DNA from: Siphonodentalium dalli | Lineage: Eukaryota; Mollusca; Scaphopoda; Gadilida; Siphonodentaliidae | Assembly: GCA_032622095.1 (NCBI GenBank) | Contig: CP136061.1 | Location: forward strand, 24,120,991 to 24,184,990 | DNA: 64,000 nt | Direction of reading: 5' to 3' | Part shown: one piece after another, positions 47,789 through 59,640 of the stretch | Position numbering within the stretch: the first letter of the stretch is position 1 | Layout of the letters: each line of letters opens with the position of its first letter | Notes under the pieces: model-generated | What the model was told of the DNA's origin: nothing | Database searches by the model: none | What the model saw: only the letters and a program-made list of their open reading frames with translations | Translations under genes and position numbers: made by a program

Positions 47789-49888
47789 TTAGGTTCTCTC
47801 AAAACGGCCGGAATCTCTAATATACGAGTGTACAGCCTTAAAAATATCACTATTCTCAGTATAAGTTAGTTCAGGTTTCCCATAAAGAAGTATGTCTACA
47901 GAGTTAATATTATGTTGCATAAGATTATTATTGAGTTTTTGCCGAGATTCGGCATAATGGTTACATTCAAAGAAAAAATGGTTAGCATTTTCATCCCGGA
48001 AGCCACACGAGCATGTTGCGGAATCTGAGATATGATTACGTAATTTATCGGATTGTAGGGCACTACATTTACATCGAAGTTGCGTGTGAATAATATTAAA
48101 ATAACGACTCCCATTTGTGAAATACAAAGGTGGTTTCAGCCTTGTCCCCGCGTAGTGCATATGTTTCAATTGCTTCACGAATTCATCATGGGCAAGATTG
48201 CGAATAGTTAATTTAATGGAGTTCCATTCCTTTGTACAGGCAGGGATAAAAGTGGATTTTAACCTTGCAGAGTCACAGCGAATGATAATAAAATCAGAAG
48301 CATATTTAGATTCTCGATCGGTCCTGTCTCTGAAACGTTCGGGCAGGATTGTGCTTAAGTAACGAGGTGCATTATTATTTATTATCTTGTGAAGGGTGGA
48401 TAACCGTTTAACGGTTCTTCTGTCCTCTAGACTATCCCAGCCTATCTCAGTCATTAATCTGACATCTGATACAGAACGAGTGCAACCAGTCACGATTCTG
48501 GCTGCATCTAACTGAATATCATTAAGGTTTTTAAGGAGGTAATTCGGAGCTCCAAACCACACTGGGCTTGCATATTCGAGAAGCGGTCTCACGTATGTCA
48601 AGTACATTGTTTCTAAAGTCTTTCTGCTTAGTATGCATTTAAGTTTCCTTATTTGGGACAATCTCGCATTAGCACGTTTACACGTGTTGTCAATACACAT
48701 ATTCCATTTGAGATCACTCTGCAGGTCAACGCCTAAATGCTTGTGATTTTCGGTGTATTCCAGGACTTCACCATTGAATTTAACCACGGGCCTAGTATTT
48801 TCAGGGAAACTTCCAAAAAACATTAGATTGGTTTTTGATGGATTGAATTTCACCATCCATTGCCTTGACCAATTGCTCAGCTTAATCATATCATTATTCA
48901 GTGAAATTTCAAGCGTGTTTAGGTCAGAACTACTCTTCATTAGACAGGTGTCATCTGCGTAGAGACACGTTTTGGATTCCATACTATCGGCTATATCGTT
49001 AATGTAGAGCAAAAATAGGAGAGGACCGATAACGGACCCCTGGGGCACTCCAGAATCTAAACAATCATACTTTGAGATGCAGGCGTTGACCCTAACCCTT
49101 TGTTGGCGATCGCTAAGATAACTCTTAAACCATAAAAGAAGTTTTCCTTTAATCCCATATTTTTCCATTTTGTGTAAAAGTCCGTCATGCCAAACTTTAT
49201 CGAACGCTTTGGACACATCACAGAAAACCGCACAAGTGTTACATCCTTCATCTAGTGCTTCTGCTATACTATGAACTATTTCAATAAGCTGATATTCGGT
49301 ACTATGTTTAGGAAGGAACCCAGACTGATAATCATACAACAAGTTATTTTCTTGTAAATGCTGAAGTAATTTATTATGGATAATTTTTTCTAATATTTTA
49401 CCGGGAACGCTCAGAAGTGAAACTGGCCTATAATTATTTGGATCTTTTTGGTCACCTTTTTTGAATAGAGGTATAACATCCGCTTTTTTCCATTCATCTG
49501 GGAACTGACAAAGGTCTATCGATTTCTGAAATAATATACTAAGTGGTTTACATACAGTAGCATGTGTTTCTTTAAGCATGCGATTACTAATACCATCTGA
49601 CCCATAGGCTTTTTTCGTTGGTAGATCTTTCAGAATTTGAGAAATTTGTGATTCACTGATCGGTATTTCAGTGATAACTTCATCTGTTCGTGCAACAAAA
49701 TTCGGCAAACATTTCGCTTTCATTCCTAATGAACTATTGGCAACAAAAATACTATTTAAGATTTCAGCTTTGTCTTTATCATCGCAGAACATTTTGTTTT
49801 TATATGAGAGAGGCGGGATTCCTTGGTTAGAATTGTTACCCATAAATGTTTTAACAACATGCCAAAACTGTTTTGTTGGGTTATTCAT
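47789..49888 (-). pseudogene. LINE B reverse transcriptase part (699 aa)
   Basis: RT of a second non-LTR family. Motifs from the local ATG: FCDVSKAFDKVW (D224), SGVPQGSVIGPLLFLLYIND (about 279-298) and LYADD (D312, D313). A C-terminal CSCG-x8-H-x4-C motif begins at residue 626 (HFFFEC). The GVPQGSV and YADD signatures fit the Jockey/CR1 group and differ clearly from LINE A. The domain is complete to its stop, but the endonuclease frame ends inside its first codons (overlap 49881-49888), a +1 shift that breaks the normal fusion. Confidence 0.93.
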
Positions 49889-50912
49889 CCAAGTGAGTCA
49901 TATACTCATTTTTTGCGTGTTTCTTGGCATTATTTACTTGATTTCGAACTTTCTTGTATTTCGACCACGTGAAACTCGTATTACATTTTAGAGCTTTTCT
50001 TCTATAGCGATCGCGTTGGCGGATTAGTCTTCTGACTGTGCTATCAAACCATGGTTTATCATTTCTACGTACCAATATATCTCGGCGTGGTATGAAAGAT
50101 TCGGCCATCTCCAGAAACATGTATCTGAAATGCTCAACAGATTTGTTGATGTTAAAACGGTTTACTTCATTATTAAGACAAGCAGACCAGTTTGTTTCTT
50201 TTATTACTCTATTTAAACCTATAAAGTCGGCAGAAGAATAGTTCCACACTATTCTTTTGTAGGATTGTGTCACCCGGGGTGTCGTTTTTAGTTCAACAGA
50301 CGTGGCATAGTGATCAGATACTTCAAGGTCAACAACGGAGGGGTTCATCGCTATTAACGCTTCAGAGATAATAATATGGTCTAAGAGCGTTTGTGAGTTT
50401 GACGTTACTCGTGTTGGTTCTTTGATTACGTTAGACATGCCGACATATTTATTAATTATGGACTGTAGTGGGTTATCGCTTATCAACATATTACAATTCA
50501 AGTCACCAACGACAACAACTGATGGGTTAATATCTAATGCTTCTCCAATTTTGTCATCAAGTAGTTCCCAGAAGTTATTTAAACATTCCCTATCGGACCT
50601 ATAGGTAACACATAGTAAAAACTTGTCTACAGATCCAACTTCAAACCAAAGGATGTCATCATTAAACTGCAAACCTGACATTTCTCTGTATGGAATTTTA
50701 TCTGAAAAGTATACTATGATTCCACCGCCATACATATTTCGATCTTTACGTACTGGGTGTTGGAAACCTGAGATAAACAAGTTTTCATTTGGATAATTAT
50801 CGTCAAGATGAGATTCAGTAAAGCATAGAATATCGTAATCATCGATAATATCTGAAATCTTTTGAATTTTGTTTCTTATGCTTCTTACGTTGCAATGCTT
50901 CTTACGTTGCAA
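49881..50912 (-). pseudogene. LINE B endonuclease part
   Basis: APE-type endonuclease with all usual residues: HCNVRS (Asn), FTESHLD (Glu), VVGDLNCN (Asp, Asn), LLDHI (Asp) and SDHY (Asp, His). The linker that follows is rich in Arg and Lys. The apparent start is a TTG inside a 17-bp duplicated stretch, so it is not a real start. The true protein began in the frame at 51157. The frame ends at TAA at 49881, within the first codons of the RT frame. Confidence 0.92.
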
Positions 50913-51157
50913 TGAATAATAGAAATTGAAGTGGTAACCGGGGCGTCTAATTGACCTGGGTTTGGGTGTATATCCCCAGCGAGAGCAAGAAGAGTAAATG
51001 CCAGAAATGCTACTATCACATTATGAAAAGCTAGTAAACCCAAACGAATTGGCTTATGTGTAGTATGTTTATACATGTTACATCGGCATGTTATGTGTGT
51101 ATATATGCCTTGAAATATTCCAATTGTTAGCCTATATTGAGCCACGCTAACTCCCAT
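50885..51157 (-). pseudogene. LINE B ORF2 N-terminus with a 2A-like motif
   Basis: Starts at ATG 51157. A hydrophobic stretch (about 39-60) is followed by GDIHPNPGQ (61-69), resembling the 2A-like D-x-E-x-N-P-G-P sequences known at the start of some non-LTR ORF2 proteins, but with His for Glu and Gln for the final Pro. Then SIIHCNVRSI enters the endonuclease. A tandem 17-bp duplication (ATTGCAACGTAAGAAGC twice) shifts the frame and brings a stop. Confidence 0.85.
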
Positions 51158-51686
51158 GACTAGTTGTACAGAAAGTCAGTAAGGCGCATGATAGGCTAAC
51201 AGGAAAACATAGATGATGTAGGCTGCTCAAGAACTTTGACCGACGGGTAGTGAAGCATATATGTTTACATGAATGTTTCAGATAAGAGGTGTGAGATTCA
51301 GACACAAAAAAAAGGAGAGAAAATAACATTAAGTATGTAAAGTTAATCCACAGTCGCCATATTTTCTATTGTTCTCCCTTGCACAATATCCAGCCGATTG
51401 CCCACTGGTAACAATAGCTGTGGATTATTTAAACAATAAGTGTGCATTATTTTAACAATAACTGTGGAATATTAAAATATTCCCCAGGTATTGTCATAAC
51501 AATCGCAAGTCATTGTTTGCTGTGTTCTCCACTTGCTGACACACCGGAATGTAAAATTGGTGTGACCAATCAATCAATCAAATAAGAAACTGAACAGTCT
51601 TAGGTGATTATAATGATCATAGGGATACTAAGAAAGACGGTGGGTGGAATTTGTTTAATGTAATAACAACAATTTTACATCAATGT
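51158..51686. other. LINE B 5' flank, no gene
   Basis: May include the LINE B leader; its 5' limit is not visible. Nothing else supported. Confidence 0.4.
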
Positions 51687-51896
51687 TAGACAATTCGGAC
51701 TAGAAAAATATATATCACCCCTGGTCAAGTGGTCCAGCAATATACTGAATTATGATCTAGTTATGTGTTAATTTATTGTACTATTAATATGTGTATTATA
51801 AATAAAATTATCCTATCCTATCTGATATGATGCGGTTGGGTCCTGCTGAATTGCTCTGATGATGGTAGGGCAAACTGATGCTGTTAACAAATAGTA
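51687..51896. repeat. dispersed repeat, copy 1 (interrupted)
   Basis: TAGACAATTCGGACTAGAAA, GGTCAAGTGGTCC and ATGATGCGGTTGGGTCCT then GGGCAAACTGATGCTG match 52623-52753. The copy is split by about 77 bp at 51747-51823. Confidence 0.85.
51747..51823 (+). mobile_element. very short retroposon-like insertion
   Basis: Absent from the sister copy at 52623-52753. It ends ATAAATAAAATTATCCTATC, a polyadenylation-like signal and a short-repeat tail, as in a heavily 5'-truncated LINE. Confidence 0.6.
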
Positions 51897-52199
51897 CCGT
51901 GAGTTCCACAACGAATTAAAACAATGTACAAGCTAAAATTGAAGTCTGCTCTTGTGTGAGTTTGGACAATATGCATAGCAAATGCATTGCTCAACGCCAC
52001 ATATGCTAAGTCAGTGTCGTAATTTGGTTGCGAACAAACAATATATTTATTAGATTTATTATTTAAGTTACCAGTGTGATTATGGGAATAAGTGGTTTGA
52101 AGGTCTAAATTATGCTCGCGTTTGTTATATTCGTATAAGGCCTCTGTATGCCGCACATAGCCTAGTTCAAGAGATTGAATTGAGAAAGTTCGGTTCCCC

Positions 52200-53060
52200 A
52201 ACTTCTTTGGCATTGAACAATAAAGAGCGTTCCTTGTTAATACATTCCTGGTGTGGTATGAATAAAGAGCGTTTTTCTCTCACTTGTGTGCGAACTATTT
52301 AAAACAGCTGAAAAATATATGTTATATTAACATTTATTTTCAGAGCACACAAAGCCGGTATATCACTGGGGCTCTCCTCGCCTTTGTCGATTATGCAGAA
52401 GCTTGGAAGCTTCAAGTCAATACAAAAAAAAATAATAATAATGATTTTCACGAAGAAATGGTCGAAAAATCTCCCCACATTCAAGTATGGAGGCTGTAGC
52501 CTAGAAATAGTTAAAGAATTCACTTATTTGGGGGGGGGGTAAATTATTTTATAATCGTCGATTCCACCAGAACATAAAGAAAACAGTTACAAACCGGAAT
52601 GTGAAATTGTTAATTTCGGAATTAGACAATTCGGACTAGAAAAAATATATTCCACCCCGGTCAAGTGGTCCTGCTAATCTGCTATGATGCGGTTGGGTCC
52701 TACTGAATTTCTCTGATGATGTTAGGGCAAACTGATGCTGATAACAAATACTACCATTAAATATTTTTTAATTTGTCTTTTTCGCGGTGTTGTGATAATC
52801 TGAACATATCCACGAAAAGCCATTATGCGTATCAAACATTCAAAACATATTTATTGCGAAATATGTTTAATACTGGTTGTATTAGTTGTTGAAATTCGAC
52901 TATATTTTCGTACGATTGTGTACGTAAACACACACAAGTTGTGCTCTGCTTACATAACACAGAGCAATTCGATTGGTTATTCATACACAATGATATAAAC
53001 GCTCTTTATTATTTCCATATCAGGAAAACAGTAATAAATAACGCTCTTTATGTTTACCAT
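52200..53060. repeat. region with AATAAAGAGCGTT motifs
   Basis: AATAAAGAGCGTT (or its complement) occurs near 52219, 52262, 52986 and 53039, and again at 58800-59630. It includes the second copy of the repeat at 52623-52753 and a G-tract at 52531-52540. No gene. Confidence 0.6.
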
Positions 53061-54595
53061 ATCCTGATCTAAACAAAAGCCAGAAAACGTAACATGTTTT
53101 GCTTTTGTTTACATGCCAAAGGGGAAGAAATCGACAATAACATACTGCTTATGTCATATTTCTGATTGCTATAAGAACAAAGTCTGTCTATATTTCACTA
53201 TTTATGGCGGTTTTTGACGGATGGGAATATTTTAACAGCATACCCACCGCCAACGCCGCCCGTATCTTTAACGACACATTTGCATTGTATTTGAGACTTG
53301 TTCTAATAATGAAAAACTTACGAAGGTGGAGCCTTCTTATAACACGGAATCACTCGCACGATATAATTTTCTGGTAAATGCTAAATATTTAAATGTTGAT
53401 AATCCAAATCAGTTCGTAATGTCGGGTACACCACACTATAACTTAAGTGGATTAGTTACGTTGATTACATGGATTTTAATAAAATGTTAAGAATTTGATG
53501 TCAAAATGCTGAAATTGAAGTTCGTTTTATACGGGTAACGACTACTATATATTTGTAGTAAATAAACCTCATTCGATAACTTACGTTGGTCAAGAACTCC
53601 TTGTAAATCCAACTTCGAATTCATGGAAATAAATCAGATAAACAGTACAATACGAAAACGACTCATCGATAGATTTTTTTATTCCAATATTAACGGAAAA
53701 CATCAGTTTGATCATCGGCTGGATTGTCATTTACCTCCGGGTGCTTGTGATGTTTATTTCGCTTATAAAATGAACGCCATGCTGATAACATATAACTATG
53801 TAATATCCATTTAGATAACGTCGACACAGAAAGTTTAGAAAATTACTTCATTCCCTGTTCGAATGCGGAGTTTGTTCACGTCACGTTTTACTGACAAAAT
53901 TCACTCTTCTCACATTCAATTTACAAATGCGCCCGAGAACGACGTGTTAATTAATTAGATTAAAGCGTGTGGTAAGCTAATCGGCGACAAAGGCAATATC
54001 ATGTTTGGGGCTACCTATAACTGATATCCCGATAACCACTCATCATAACTGGATTGTCAACGCGGCTCAGTGCATACCAACTCAATGCGACAATTTTGAT
54101 TTGTGACAATGCAGCGAGGACGAGCAGTATCAGGCCAAGCAAAATAAATGTTTGTTGTAACTGGAAGGTGTCCATGCACATATGCACTGGTGTCAATTAG
54201 ACTTCCGCCCATGTGTTATCTGAGATATAACATAATGTGAGTCAAAAATATTGTGTTCATATTGGTTTATAAATGCACAGCTAAGTAGGATATATAGCAG
54301 GATTGGCCATATTTCATGGGGCGGGGGGGGGGGGGTGGCGATTGACACATTTTTAATGACAATTTTAATTCCAAATCTCCAGATCACTATTTAAAGTGGC
54401 AACTGAATTTGCGTACAAATCTTTATTTGTCTGACAGATTCGGAAATTGTTTAATGGTCATGTTCACATTTTTTGTTAAAACTTTTATTGACTTTTAGTT
54501 GAATATATCATACATTGTAATGTCATTGACAAATTTCAAAGTAATACTATAGGTAAAATTAAATTTCGTCTTGTTATTCTTTAAATACTGAGGAT
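53061..54595. other. no gene supported
   Basis: Short motifless frames. G-tract at 54321-54335. Confidence 0.4.
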
Positions 54596-54596
54596 T

Positions 54597-54703
54597 AAGC
54601 CAGATATTCCCCTCGCTGTCGGCCATTCGTCCAAATTACACCTCGGCTTCGCCTCGGTGAATTATTTCTCCGAATGCCCGACAGCTCGGGGAATATCCTA
54701 TAC
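54597..54703. repeat. 107-bp palindrome
   Basis: GATATTCCCCTCGCTGTCGG pairs with CCCGACAGCTCGGGGAATAT, with CACCTCGGCTTCGCCTCGGTG as a self-paired centre. Probably a small fold-back element. Confidence 0.85.
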
Positions 54704-55485
54704 TTATCCATTTTATAATGGAAATTACAAAAGTCTGCATAAATCTATAACTAATGTACAAATTTGGAGTGTATGCCTTTAGCAATTCATCCAAGCTACA
54801 AAGACGCATATTTGATTTAGGTTCATGTAATGTGTGTATTTGAATGTGCCAAAAGACTGCACCAAAGAGCGTTGGCATGTTACATGTACGCGATATACAT
54901 CTAGCTCAAACTCGTGAATATTGTGCGGAATTATTAGCGGATTACCAGACACTGTTGACCGATGCAAATCGAGCGTCGATCGGGACATGAACTGTGCGGG
55001 CACAGCGAAGGTCTATGAATTGTCTCGTTTATTGCTTTGAATAATTCGGCCTGTTGTGTACGCCGGGAACACGATCGTATCAATCTCTTGTTAGTGTTCT
55101 GGTCAGTGGGTCAACTGCCGGGTTATAGTATTTCGGGAAGGGGAACGATTGAGAATTGTACGCTCGTGGAAAGCAAGATAGACGCGAAAATAGGTCAGGT
55201 TCTTCGCGTACATGACTATTTGGCAGTCATTTATCTGAAATTGGATGTGCGTATCGTCATATATATATATACACAACCATAACTTACGTGTATAAATGTA
55301 CATGCACAACATTGAGAGTTGGAAGGTTGGATTAATAATGTGTATGGTGAGTTTTCTTCATAATTTTCGACGCTGTTCGCAGTATAACAATTCCGTTTGT
55401 GCTATGAGTGCTAATTAGCCTCACGAGGACTGAACTCGTTTGGGTCGTGATTCTTTTGCGATAACTTTACTCAGACGAGATTGGT
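54704..55485. other. no gene supported
   Basis: No motif-bearing frame or repeat relation seen. Confidence 0.4.
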
Positions 55486-56110
55486 TGCATACATGCTTAC
55501 TTTTCAATGAATTTATAGTAACTTATGCCTTCCTTCAAGGTTGGGGCAGACCATTTGCCATGGCAGGATTCTCATCGTGACAATTCATACTATATGGGTA
55601 TCACCCGCAGTCTATCAATATCCTAGGAATTTTGGGTAGATCCCACCACATTGCGACCGGTTGCCATAGCAACTTCTTTGCGGAAATTTATGATGTTGGG
55701 GGCTGTAATTTCGCTATATGCTGTTATGTTTGAATAAAATATAAATGTTTTTTCTAAAGCTAAATGATCCAGGGCTATTTTCCAACATCTGAAACTAACC
55801 TTGCTCTCAAATCTTCCTTCAGACTGTGGGCGCCATTCAAAATGGCCACCGAACCACCCTTTCTAATGTTACAATGCTTACTTTTATATAACTTTATAGC
55901 CATGTACGCGTTAATTTCATGCTGTGTCCCGACTATTTGGCATGACGGAATTATCCAGGTGACAACTCATAATATACGGGTCATCAGTCGTGGTCTATAA
56001 ATCTTCCAAAATAATTTGGTCAATGCCCCCAATTTGCGCCCGGTTGACGGGGCAACCCATTTTCGGAAAGTTATGCGTTTGGGGGCTGTAATTGCGCTAT
56101 ACGAGATGTC
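55486..56110. repeat. two diverged ~245-bp direct repeats
   Basis: 55486-55735 and 55868-56110 share, in order, ATGCTTACTTTT, GACAA-TCATA-TATA-GGGT, AGT-TATCAAT/TCTATAA, a GACCGGTTGCC/CCCGGTTGACG block and TTGGGGGCTGTAATT-CGCTATA. They are well diverged, so the duplication is old. Confidence 0.75.
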
Positions 56111-57395
56111 GACATGCGACATTTTGAATCAAAAGCAATTAATTGCCACAAACTATGGTCCAGGAATATATTTAATATACTCGCGTTTCTTGTCTTTCCG
56201 CGGAAGTGGTCAAGATTCGCCTGCCATGGAGATTTCCAACCGATGTCTTGTCTGCGCGTCTATGACTTAGGCTTCTCGGCGCCAACATCTTGGAACAATG
56301 ACGTCACGAAGTCACGCGACCCCCACGTGCCGCCAAAGATAGGTTACATCTTCCTGGACCCCTCGCTGCGTGATCGGCCTATCGACTGAATACCTGATAC
56401 TAGGCGCAAACATTTAATTATAACCGATTCATTCGCTTCTTTCAAGTGCATGGATTGGGAAACGGACAACAAGTCTCAGCCTTTTCCGACGACATTCGGC
56501 AAGTTCCTGGTTACGTGCGCTCGCGCAACAGTATGGCGATCAGACAGATTCGTACCTTGGTGTCACTCTACTCCGTTTCACTCCATGACGTCACCAAAAA
56601 CGACGTAAAACCTCGTGGCGTTCTGACATTTTTACTGTGCCGCGTTTTTGCTATGTTTATTTTATGTGTTTTCGATTATTTGTTTGTCGCCGATTTCGCC
56701 ATTTGTCGGTATTCCCTGTTTCTATATTTAAAACTGGCATGCTCGTAGTGAGCCTCGGTTTCGATTTTTTCTCCCAGGTCAAAATACGTCAGAGTTATGA
56801 CAAAAATAGATCGACCTACATTTTCTCCATCAGAACTCTACATCAAAGAGTCTATAGACTCCTTCGGGACCTACATAGACTTCTTCATTTGGGTATTTTT
56901 ACTTATAATTGGGAAGTGTGATCGTTTTTGGTTCGTGCGAAGACCTCTTTTTATCATGCGGGAAAAGACATTCAAACGCGATTTCGTAATTCGACGCAAT
57001 TGGCTGAATAGCCTAACCTTCAACCGAGTTCCGGGTCAAATACGACGAATGACGTAACACAAAACAAAACGCATTGGTTGACACCGTTTGAAGAGTTTAT
57101 TGTTACATAAAATGATCGTTATTGATTAATTATTGATTAATTCTTGATATTTATTGTTGCATATTGGCTGTTATCAATATTTACATCAATGGTTTTAATT
57201 ATTTCTTATAATTGCTCCTTCGGTCAACTTTGACTATCGGAAAATGAAAATGAAAATATGCCCCTGAAAATAAAAATGTAATCGATATTAGTCTCATCCT
57301 TTCGGCAACATGGAATTGGTTTTAATTACTTAAATGATTAATATAGTAATTTGCCTTTTATCTGTGATAATTCAGGTTATGCCTTGTGGAACAAA
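56111..57395. other. no gene supported
   Basis: Somewhat richer in GC at 56200-56620. Overlapping frames at 56446-57057 lack any known motif. A CRE-like ATGACGTCA occurs near 56585. Confidence 0.4.
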
Positions 57396-57428
57396 TTGGC
57401 TGAAAAACAAACAAACAAACAAACAACC
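57396..57428. repeat. (AAAC)n microsatellite
   Basis: AAACAAACAAAC run directly upstream of a LINE remnant. Confidence 0.9.
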
Positions 57429-57450
57429 AAAAAAGGATGAAACATTCCAC

Positions 57451-57862
57451 TCGATAGGTTCAAGAAAGCACTAGTAACTAAGCCATTACAACTACCAACA
57501 TGTTTTTCATATGGTAAACTGCTATTAAACATCCTTCATTGTAAACAGTGGTGTGAATGTGTTAATCTCCAAGCTGATAAACTTAAAATTTCTGCTACAG
57601 GTAGGTGTGGACATTCTGTAGCGAATGCTTTCCACTATTTTTTTGAATGCCAACCACACTTTGAAGAAAGAATTACACGCCGTAATAATCTTCTGCGCTT
57701 TAATATACAGTCAGTTATGGCACTTATATTTGGGGACCCGAACTTCGAACAATTATAAACTGAACATATCTTTCAAGCTGTGCAAATTTACTTCCGAGAT
57801 ACAACTCAAGAGGAAAATCCGACAAAGTTCTGTTAAGGCGCTCGAATCATTTGAATGCAAAT
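57451..57862 (+). pseudogene. LINE B-type ORF2 C-terminus, decayed
   Basis: One frame gives FSYGKLLLNILHC, LQADKLKIS, then GRCGHSVANAFHYFFEC, a C-G-x8-H-x4-C motif matching the C-terminal motif of LINE B (CG-x8-H-FFFEC). The end (IFQAVQIYFRDT) parallels LINE B IFKAVHSYIRDS. A TAA stop falls in frame between these two parts, and everything upstream is missing. It is a dead 3' end of a relative of LINE B, on the plus strand. Confidence 0.8.
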
Positions 57863-58165
57863 TGTACAAATGTTAACAATGCACCATGAGGTACATGTAT
57901 CACATTTAAAACAGCTACTTGAAATCATTAATGAAATTATTTAGAATTGGTGGGGTGCTGAGACTATACACTATACTTCAAATAATATACAATGATCCAC
58001 TGTATGTATACACTTGTACATTATGTTATACCTATCGTGTTGACAACCCACATTATTATGTATCGGTGTTAAAACGGAAATTGGGAGAGGGGGTTATGTA
58101 TAAGTGGATCGCACTTGTCCTCCAATCACAATATGTATTGTTATATACTTATTGGTAATAAATAT
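57863..58165 (+). mobile_element. 3' UTR of the LINE remnant
   Basis: Follows the remnant to GGTAATAAATATG. It shares GCACTTGTCCTCCAATC with the minus-strand fragment at 40245-40525. Confidence 0.55.
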
Positions 58166-58336
58166 GTTTACAGGAATACGGTCCTGCAAAAAAATATTTT
58201 CTTTCAATATACCGATAATATATATATAACATGTCCATTGGGCGCATATAATCTAATATTCGGCCGCCAATCGTTCTTTGTATAACGACTAAATAAAAAA
58301 TTCCGAAGTTAGCCGAAGATTTTGTTGTAGACGTAG

Positions 58337-58405
58337 TCACGTGATCGGCCCGATCACGTGATTGTCACATGTACACAGAAGCATAGCACGTGATCGATCA
58401 CGTGA
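58337..58405. promoter_or_regulatory. paired palindromes with four E-boxes
   Basis: Two dyads: TCACGTGATCGG mirrored to CCGATCACGTGA at 58337-58361, and the perfect 18-mer CACGTGATCGATCACGTG at 58387-58404. Together they hold four CACGTG boxes, the core bound by bHLH-zip factors. No gene start is identified nearby, so function is open; it may equally be a fold-back remnant. Confidence 0.6.
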
Positions 58406-58800
58406 TAACTCATTGAAAACGTATAGATACGCATCGGCGGTATTTTAAGTTTGCATGTAGTCGATCGCGGCCTTTGAAGATTGTCGTGTTATCACACTGC
58501 GAATGCAAAACTTTGCCGAAAACATCGCCGTTCTCGTAATTAACTGTCTTTATCGTGTTATTATTATTATATGCATCGCGATGTGCTGTTACTATAAAGC
58601 CATGCCTGTATATTATTCAGTTTGGCGCGCATTTATCTATAGAAACACGTGCTCGTATTTATATATTTTTTTTCGTTACCGGAATAGTCCAAGTTATATT
58701 ATATATTCATATAAAGATTGCATATATATGCGAAGACTTGCACAGTTATTAGGCAATTATCATCTCGTAAACATTCCAATTTCCAGATGCCCTTAGTCGT
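58406..58800. other. no gene supported
   Basis: The frame at 58503-58796 (97 codons) is hydrophobic and tyrosine-rich but AT-driven and has no motif. Confidence 0.35.
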
Positions 58801-59640
58801 GTGTGAATAAAGAGCGTTTAGTTTTAATTTATTGTAACGCGGTAGAACAAAAAAAAAATCGGTTTATTGCTGTCAGATTTAATCAATTATAATCAATTCA
58901 TTCATTACCAATATGATATGATAAATTCATTTTTTCTTGGTTATGAATCATGTATATATTAGGGTAATATGGTGTTTATATATATTTCGGAATATTGCTT
59001 CCCACACCCCAACAATCTTGCCGACTGTCACTGATGGAAATTCACTGCGTCTATGCATGGTTATTGGCCTATACAATTAGCACTCTAGCGATGCGGTCTA
59101 TTGAATATCCAGGTCATAACTCGACCTAGGTGTCAATTACGCATAACAATAGGATTATAAAATATATAAACGTTCGCCGTGATTCGTTTAAACACCCAAT
59201 CATATATAACACTTTTTGAAGGAGGGATAATAATCCAGTTTAATATGTAATCACATATACAAGCACTCTTTATTCGAAATATATCGTAATAGTGAACGCT
59301 CTTTATTGCGTCAAGGTAAAGAGACTCGACTTAGAACAATTGTCATCGTGATTGGTTACTGATTACACAAATACAGGTCAATACAATCATGTACACGAAT
59401 TTCCGATATGCATGCTTTATATCTCCTTCCAAGTCATAGCAATTCCCGCTTTATTAAACTCTTTTTATTCGTACCATATTAGGAAAACTATTAACATGGA
59501 ACGCTCTTTATTGAGCCACGGTGAAGGTAATGGGGACTCGACTTTTATTCATCAACATACTCCCCACTTTAACTGCAACTGTATGTATTCGTAACCATGA
59601 CTGACTCGTCAAATTAAACGCTCTTTATTTGGTGTCTGTA
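58800..59640. repeat. second region with AACGCTCTTTATT motifs
   Basis: The motif occurs near 58805 (reverse), 59267, 59295, 59503 and 59617. The pieces ACCATATTAGGAAAACTATTAA (two parts here) and its neighbour resemble 53000-53050, so both regions may be one decayed family with repeated ends. Confidence 0.55.

Noticed and set aside
47392..47820. 142-codon plus frame next to the LINEs
   Set aside because: No motif; it crosses the LINE A leader and the LINE B stop in antisense.
40500..51260. CCGACGGGT shared by the LINE A 3' flank and the LINE B 5' region as a target-site duplication
   Set aside because: The two occurrences are in opposite orientation and not at matching ends, so they cannot be a target duplication of LINE A.
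56446..57057. Overlapping frames in a slightly GC-richer stretch
   Set aside because: No motif and frames conflict; could hide a fast-evolving exon but nothing supports it.
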